Notes under the pieces: generated by a model | Told to the model about the DNA's origin: nothing | The model's database searches: none | The model's input: the letters and a program-made list of their open reading frames with translations, nothing else | Source of the DNA: Candidatus Woesearchaeota archaeon | Lineage (GTDB): Archaea; Nanobdellota; Nanobdellia; Woesearchaeales; B29-G15 | DNA: 8,605 nt | NCBI GenBank assembly: GCA_003650585.1 | Contig: QMQS01000041.1 | Span: forward strand, 1 to 8,605 | Direction of reading: 5' to 3' | Shown here: positions 5,192-8,605 of the stretch, one piece after another | Numbering within the stretch: the stretch's first letter is position 1 | How the letters are laid out: each line of letters opens with the position of its first letter | Position numbers and translations under genes: made by a program

Positions 5192-7050
5192 TTGTAGTAG
5201 TCCGTATCAGTTTGGTACCATTTGCCATCAGCGCACTTCACTGCATATACAGCATAGTATGTCCTGGTTGGCTTGGTTCTCCAGTTGTTATTGTTCCTGT
5301 AATCCAGATATTTGTAAACCGTGGTGATGCTCCTCTTTGCTTTGTAGCTTTTGTAACTATACACACCAGCAGCGCACTTACAGAATTTTCTTAGGTGAGA
5401 GCTACTCCTCTTGATGTATTCGTTTGAGCCACTCCAGCATTTCGCCCCTGGCTCGTCTCCAGAGTAATCCCCTGCCTGACACTTTGAGCTGTAGCTGCAA
5501 GTTGCCTTGCCATAGCAACTGTTGTGGGTGCAGTAGCCTGTGTTGCCGTAAACCCTGCATGTGTTTGGCACAAAGCTAGGGTAATCTGCCCATTGATTGG
5601 CTTGGCACCTGTCTTTGCCACACCCATCACTAGGGCACTCAGTTGGAGGACATGCACCTGCAACACAACTCGGTTTCTTTCCAGGAACGCATGCCATCAC
5701 TGCACATCCACTGCAGGGGTTCGGGCAGCCATTACAATCCTTGCCATACTCTTGCGGGCAAGCATCTTGTGAGTCTGGTATACCGTCCCTGTCTGAATCA
5801 GCTGAGCTTTTCCCGCCTGTTAATTTTAGATACGCGCTGTAGGCATCTATTATGCCTGCTCCCTTTTCTGTCTTTCTGCAGTAACTCCTGTACTTACCGT
5901 AGCACTTTCCATAGCGTATGTATGAGCAGCGATAGCACCCTGCAGGGTTCTTTGCTGTGTTTAGTATAGCATCTCTGATTGCCTTAGCAGATGCTGTGGG
6001 TTTGGCTTGGAGCAGCAGGGCAGCCACCCCCGCCACGTGGGGCGCTGAGGCAGATGTGCCGTCTATATGAGCATACCAAGCATAGTTGCAATCCCCTGCC
6101 GCCAAGCAAGACATTGTTGAGAGTACCCCCACACCAGGAGCTAGTATGTCTAAAGCATAACCATGGTTTGACCACCAGGGCACATAGCCATTGTTATCTA
6201 CTGCACCAACAGCCAATGCCTTTGAGGCGCAGGCTGGCGAACTCACCCCAGAGCCACGGTTGCCTGCAGCAACCACCACAAGAATGCCTTGGTCAGCCAA
6301 CCAATTCACCTTTGATGCAACTGGATCAAAATCACAGTGACCAGCAAAACTCCCACCACCCAGGCTGATACTAACAATCTTTGCATTTAGGTTTTTTGCA
6401 TACTCAAGAGCAGCGAGGATGTCATCTTCATAGCAAGCCCCTTGGCTGTTGCAAACCTTGAGCATGTACACCCTTGAGTTGGGTGCCACACCCTTGGCAT
6501 AGTTGTTTTTCACCCTATTCAAACCAGCACCAGTAATAATGCCGGTTATCATAGTGCCATGCCCATGCCCATCCTCTGCAATTGGATCATTGTTTACAAA
6601 ATCCCACTGACCAGCAATGCTATTCCGGAGTTCCTCGTGTGAGGCGTCCACACCTGTGTCAAGCACAACTATATTTATGCCTCTGCCTGTGATGCCCATG
6701 CTCCAGAGCTTGTCTGCTTTAATAAACCCATCAGTTTTCAAATCAATAATATGAAAAACCCTTGCTTCTCTTGCATTAACCCTCACATTCTTTGGACAGT
6801 CAAATGAGGTTGCTCCCTTGAGTTTGTGCTTTATTCTACACCCCTTGCTCTCAAGCGAGTTTAGCAATTGTGGCTTTGGGTTGCTTAGGATTATCCTTTT
6901 GTGTTCAAGCCCCTGTGTTGATATAGCATCGGGTTGTGGGTGCTTAGTGAATACCCTTATATTACTAATCTTGACAGCACTCACAACAGAGAGCATTAGA
7001 AGTGAGCACAAAACTAGAGCCAAAATAAAACGAGTATTGTGTTTGACCAT
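5188..7050 (-). CDS. Secreted subtilisin-like serine protease with cysteine-rich C-terminal tail
   Basis: Extracellular S8 family protease, 620 residues. Signal peptide at 1-25 (KHNTR, hydrophobic core, VVSA), then a pro-region of about 80 residues. The catalytic triad is intact: Asp131 in VLDTGVD, His164 in HGTMITG and Ser333 in GTSASAPHVAG, with oxyanion Asn264 in AAGN. An unusual insert, G-C-x2-C-x7-C-x7-C (371-391), sits just before the closing GAGIIDAYSAY. After the domain comes a calcium-binding, thrombospondin-3-like DSDRDGIPDSQDACP (418-432). The tail to residue 620 is rich in Cys, Gly, Tyr and Lys; 24 cysteines lie in the last 250 residues. There is no C-terminal membrane anchor, so release to or retention on the surface through the tail is inference. 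TATA-like GTATATAATT lies about 25 bases before ATG 7050. The stop overlaps that of the convergent MFS gene by four bases. Confidence 0.96.
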   Translation of the reverse strand: MVKHNTRFILALVLCSLLMLSVVSAVKISNIRVFTKHPQPDAISTQGLEHKRIILSNPKPQLLNSLESKGCRIKHKLKGATSFDCPKNVRVNAREARVFHIIDLKTDGFIKADKLWSMGITGRGINIVVLDTGVDASHEELRNSIAGQWDFVNNDPIAEDGHGHGTMITGIITGAGLNRVKNNYAKGVAPNSRVYMLKVCNSQGACYEDDILAALEYAKNLNAKIVSISLGGGSFAGHCDFDPVASKVNWLADQGILVVVAAGNRGSGVSSPACASKALAVGAVDNNGYVPWWSNHGYALDILAPGVGVLSTMSCLAAGDCNYAWYAHIDGTSASAPHVAGVAALLLQAKPTASAKAIRDAILNTAKNPAGCYRCSYIRYGKCYGKYRSYCRKTEKGAGIIDAYSAYLKLTGGKSSADSDRDGIPDSQDACPQEYGKDCNGCPNPCSGCAVMACVPGKKPSCVAGACPPTECPSDGCGKDRCQANQWADYPSFVPNTCRVYGNTGYCTHNSCYGKATCSYSSKCQAGDYSGDEPGAKCWSGSNEYIKRSSSHLRKFCKCAAGVYSYKSYKAKRSITTVYKYLDYRNNNNWRTKPTRTYYAVYAVKCADGKWYQTDTDYYN

Positions 7051-7070
7051 TTAAACCACTCTAAAGTAGT

Positions 7071-7080
7071 AATTATATAC
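7071..7080 (-). promoter_or_regulatory. TATA box for the protease gene
   Basis: Minus-strand GTATATAATT is centred about 25 bases before ATG 7050, predicting a leaderless mRNA. A second candidate, TTTATAAATT (7081-7090), would give a leader of about ten bases. Confidence 0.5.
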
Positions 7081-7161
7081 AATTTATAAAGATTTGGGTA
7101 AACCCTTTTAAAAACCAAAACCATTAGCAACTACAAATTTACCAGGTTTTTTAAAGAAACA

Positions 7162-7170
7162 TTTTTAAAC
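7162..7170 (+). promoter_or_regulatory. TATA box for the small membrane protein gene
   Basis: TTTTTAAAC is centred 27 bases before ATG 7193, consistent with leaderless transcription and with the chosen start. The interval 7051-7192 is very AT-rich and holds only the two divergent promoters. Confidence 0.45.
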
Positions 7171-7192
7171 AAATTTCCTATAATTGTGAAAA

Positions 7193-7573
7193 ATGATATA
7201 CTTAAACATCTTTTGGGCATTACTTGGGCTTTTTGTTGTGATTTATTATGCTTCAAAGTTGTTCAAAATCTCAAAGGTAGCTTCATTTATTGATGAGAAG
7301 GGTGAGCTATTTTTTATTTTAATGGGGTCACTTCTTATCATTGCGATTGTTACAAATGACCCCATTACTATTGCTGGTTTTCGATTTCCAGTGGAGTTAG
7401 AGTGGTTGGTTTCATTAATGGCTGTTGGCTTTGGAAGTTGGAGGTACTATCTGAATCCGCTCAAGAAGAAGGTATATGAGATGGATAGGGAGATTGGTGA
7501 GGTTAGAACACATGTGTTGGGTATGAAAGAGGATGTGAACTTAATCAAGAAGAAAATCCTCAATAGCAAATAA
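7193..7573 (+). CDS. Small membrane protein with three predicted helices and a C-terminal coiled coil
   Basis: A product of 126 residues that I do not assign to a named family. Membrane segments are likely at about 3-21 (YLNIFWALLGLFVVIYYAS), 38-53 (ELFFILMGSLLIIAIV) and 66-83 (PVELEWLVSLMAVGFGSW). The tail (about 85-126) is charged and heptad-like (LNPLKKKVYEMDREIGEVRTHV... to NLIKKKILNSK), suggesting a coiled coil facing the cytoplasm. Such a layout often serves as an oligomerising membrane anchor, but no function can be claimed. The next ORF begins 20 bases after the stop on the same strand without its own promoter, so they are probably co-transcribed. Confidence 0.75.
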   Translation: MIYLNIFWALLGLFVVIYYASKLFKISKVASFIDEKGELFFILMGSLLIIAIVTNDPITIAGFRFPVELEWLVSLMAVGFGSWRYYLNPLKKKVYEMDREIGEVRTHVLGMKEDVNLIKKKILNSK

Positions 7574-7592
7574 GGGGTATTTTTGACTCTTT

Positions 7593-7838
7593 TTGCAGGA
7601 CATACCATATTTCTTTGTTTACAAAGCCCAAACCCAGTGCTTCTTTGCCGAGGTGAAACTCGAGCACGAACCAGTTAGACAGCACCAACTAAGATGCTTT
7701 AGGTTATTGGAAAGCTACGGGTTTGTGGTTGTGCTCGTTAGGGCTAAGTGCAAACCCTACAGATTGCTTACAAGGGTTGAGTTGGGTAATGGCTTGAAAC
7801 TACGGGAGTGCAGAAAGGGTGTTTTGGTGAGACAATAG
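7593..7838 (+). CDS. Short protein resembling the C-terminal half of a VRR-NUC-type nuclease; probable remnant
   Basis: An 81-residue frame starting at TTG 7593; an in-frame TGA lies at 7584-7586, so no better start exists. IPYFFVYKAQTQCFFAEVKLEHEPVRQHQLRCFRLLESYGFVVVLVRAK resembles the VRR-NUC/PD-(D/E)XK core, which typically reads PDFxVYK...FVEVK....l...Q...l..L...Gf.v.vvr. Glu20 and Lys22 of the E-V-K motif and the later Gln are present. The catalytic Asp of the usual P-D is Tyr6 here, and the N-terminal helix expected before it is missing. The protein is therefore probably inactive as a nuclease or a decayed gene. It lacks a TATA box and a clear ribosome-binding site and would depend on the preceding membrane-protein gene. 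It could also be a divergent, repurposed family member; the clean open frame through the core suggests recent or no decay. Confidence 0.5.
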   Translation: MQDIPYFFVYKAQTQCFFAEVKLEHEPVRQHQLRCFRLLESYGFVVVLVRAKCKPYRLLTRVELGNGLKLRECRKGVLVRQ

Positions 7839-7853
7839 AGGTTGGTGAAAAGA

Positions 7854-7863
7854 TTTTTATACT
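7854..7863 (+). promoter_or_regulatory. TATA box for the MgtC-like gene
   Basis: TTTTTATACT is centred about 25 bases before ATG 7884, the clearest leaderless promoter in the window. Confidence 0.6.
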
Positions 7864-7883
7864 AAAACATTAGCAATAGTGGC

Positions 7884-8291
7884 ATGGTTTGGGAAGAGCT
7901 TATCAAGATTTTGGTTTCTATGGCAATTGGGTGTGTGATTGGGTGGGAGCGCAAGCACAGGGATAAGCCAGTGGGGATGCGCACAATGTCCCTGGTGTGC
8001 ATGGGTGCCACCTTAGCAACCATGGCTGCTGTGAAATACTACCCTAATGACACTGGCAGAATCATTGCAGGGATTGTGACTGGGATTGGCTTCCTTGGTG
8101 CAGGTGCCATCATCTCCAAGGGGGATAGTGTACACGGGCTTACCACTGCAACATCTATTTGGGCTCTTGCAATTATCGGCATGATTGTGGGGCTTGGTGA
8201 TTTCGTGCTCGCCCTTATGGCCTCTGGGCTGATGTTCTTCATGTTGCAGTTTGATATTCTCAAGCAAAAGCTACACAGACACAGTTTCTAG
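7884..8291 (+). CDS. MgtC/SapB family membrane protein, short form
   Basis: An integral membrane protein of 135 residues with about four hydrophobic segments. Family signatures: GCVIGWERKHRDKPVGMRTMSLVCMGAT (16-43, the conserved GxxRE/WER...GxRT block), VTGIGFLGAGAII (65-77) and GLTTATSIWALAIIGMIVGLG (85-105). Only the N-terminal membrane domain is present; the C-terminal ACT-like domain of the longer MgtC proteins is absent, which is common in archaeal and small bacterial forms. MgtC proteins are linked to magnesium limitation and to modulation of membrane ATPase activity in bacterial pathogens; in archaea the role is unknown and should not be assumed. The start at ATG 7884 fits the TATA box 25 bases upstream. 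No magnesium riboswitch or transporter is adjacent. Confidence 0.93.
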   Translation: MVWEELIKILVSMAIGCVIGWERKHRDKPVGMRTMSLVCMGATLATMAAVKYYPNDTGRIIAGIVTGIGFLGAGAIISKGDSVHGLTTATSIWALAIIGMIVGLGDFVLALMASGLMFFMLQFDILKQKLHRHSF

Positions 8292-8349
8292 ACAAGCCTT
8301 TTAAGAAAAACCTTGAGGAAAACTAGCAAGCATAGACCCAACAATTTAG

Positions 8350-8356
8350 AAAAAAA
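8350..8356 (-). terminator. T7 terminator directly after tRNA-Gln
   Basis: On the minus strand seven T residues follow the discriminator base without a gap, a typical archaeal U-tract terminator for a single tRNA transcript. Confidence 0.65.
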
Positions 8357-8429
8357 TAGCCCCGCGCGGATTCGAACCGCGGTCTGGAGGTCCAGAGCCT
8401 CCAATGCTTGGCCGCTACACCACGGGGCT
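8357..8429 (-). tRNA. tRNA-Gln (anticodon CTG)
   Basis: The minus strand gives a full cloverleaf. The acceptor is AGCCCCG/CGGGGCT with discriminator A, the D arm has a GG loop, and the anticodon stem is GGAGG/CCTCC with loop CTCTGGA (anticodon CTG, 8395-8393). The T arm is CGCGG-TTCGAAT-CCGCG. No intron and no encoded CCA. Reads CAG codons. In many archaea this tRNA is first charged with glutamate and then amidated. No TATA box is found at the expected distance upstream; the region there is the GC-rich start of the 68-bp repeat array. Confidence 0.95.
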
Positions 8430-8448
8430 ATTGTTTAGCTTTGCTTTA

Positions 8449-8605
8449 GGGGGCTCGACCGCGGGGAAACCCCCAACTGCTCAAACGGATTTCCGTCTTT
8501 TCTTGCTTTACTATAAGGGGGCTTGAGCGAAGCGAAACCCCCAACTGCTCAAACGGATTTCCGTTTTTTCTTGCTTTACTATAAGGGGGCTTGAGCGTAG
8601 CGAAA
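8449..8605. repeat. 68-bp tandem repeat array, at least 2.3 units, running off the window
   Basis: Units start at 8449, 8517 and 8585 with an exact 68-bp period. Units 1 and 2 differ at 6 of 68 positions, five of them within 13 bases just after the leading GGGGG. On the minus strand each complete unit can form GGGGGUUU...AAGCCCCC (eight pairs, one G-U in unit 2; two G-U in unit 1) around a variable loop. It also carries TTGAGC/GCTCAA in unit 2 and a short ACGGA/TCCGT hairpin that on the plus strand is followed by T residues. The spacer between G/C hairpins ends in CTTTACTATAA, giving a TATA-like TTATAG on the minus strand. There is no ORF. The array abuts the 5' side of tRNA-Gln. Function unknown. 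Confidence 0.9.

Noticed and set aside
5991..6368. A 125-codon plus-strand open frame within the protease gene
   Set aside because: It is antisense to the subtilase catalytic domain, has no promoter, and its product has no recognisable features.
8449..8605. CRISPR array
   Set aside because: The whole 68-bp unit repeats with no unique spacers between repeats, the unit is too long for a typical repeat, and no cas genes are present.
8449..8605. Integron attC sites, because archaeal integrons are known and the unit is partly palindromic with a GTTGGGG on the minus strand
   Set aside because: The required GTTRRRY and RYYYAAC core pair is not present in the right spacing, and there are no gene cassettes between units.

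Overview
The window looks archaeal. It carries an archaeal-type small-subunit ribosomal protein S15 (uS15), two tRNA genes with no encoded CCA, and TATA boxes about 25-32 bp upstream of most start codons, which implies mainly leaderless mRNAs. Compact spacing, convergent overlaps and small orphan proteins suggest a small-genome (DPANN-like) archaeon. That lineage is an inference; no marker here fixes it.

Layout. (1) 1-1155 (+): 3' part of an asparagine-synthase-family gene, cut by the window edge. (2) 1103-1516 (-): S15, overlapping the tail of the previous gene by 53 bp. It has a leader of about 74 nt containing a strong Shine-Dalgarno and two mutually exclusive hairpins. (3) About 1700-2600: an AT-richer accessory strip with an orphan ORF (1748-2176), a gene-free stretch rich in inverted repeats, a near-perfect palindrome, and the C-terminal relic of a tyrosine recombinase broken by a stop codon. 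It ends next to tRNA-Pro(CGG) at 2663-2737 (-). (4) 2767-3753 (-): a 328-residue protein that may have a Nudix-like fold but has no catalytic Nudix box. It is divergent from (5) 3857-5191 (+), an MFS transporter. (6) 5188-7050 (-): a secreted subtilisin-like protease with an intact catalytic triad and a cysteine-rich tail. (7) 7193-7573 (+): a small membrane protein, followed at once by 7593-7838 (+), a fragment resembling a VRR-NUC/PD-(D/E)XK nuclease. (8) 7884-8291 (+): a short MgtC/SapB-type membrane protein. (9) 8357-8429 (-): tRNA-Gln(CTG), preceded on its 5' side by a 68-bp tandem repeat array that runs off the window edge.

No multi-gene pathway is visible. Most genes look independently promoted, and the only likely operon is the membrane protein with the nuclease-like fragment. 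The most interesting signal is the S15 leader. S15 is the only protein gene here with a long leader, and a central AUGCCUCC segment can pair either with an upstream GGAGGUAU copy or with the same octamer that forms the ribosome-binding site. The two other regions to examine are the recombinase relic with its palindrome beside tRNA-Pro, and the 68-bp repeat array occupying the promoter position of tRNA-Gln.
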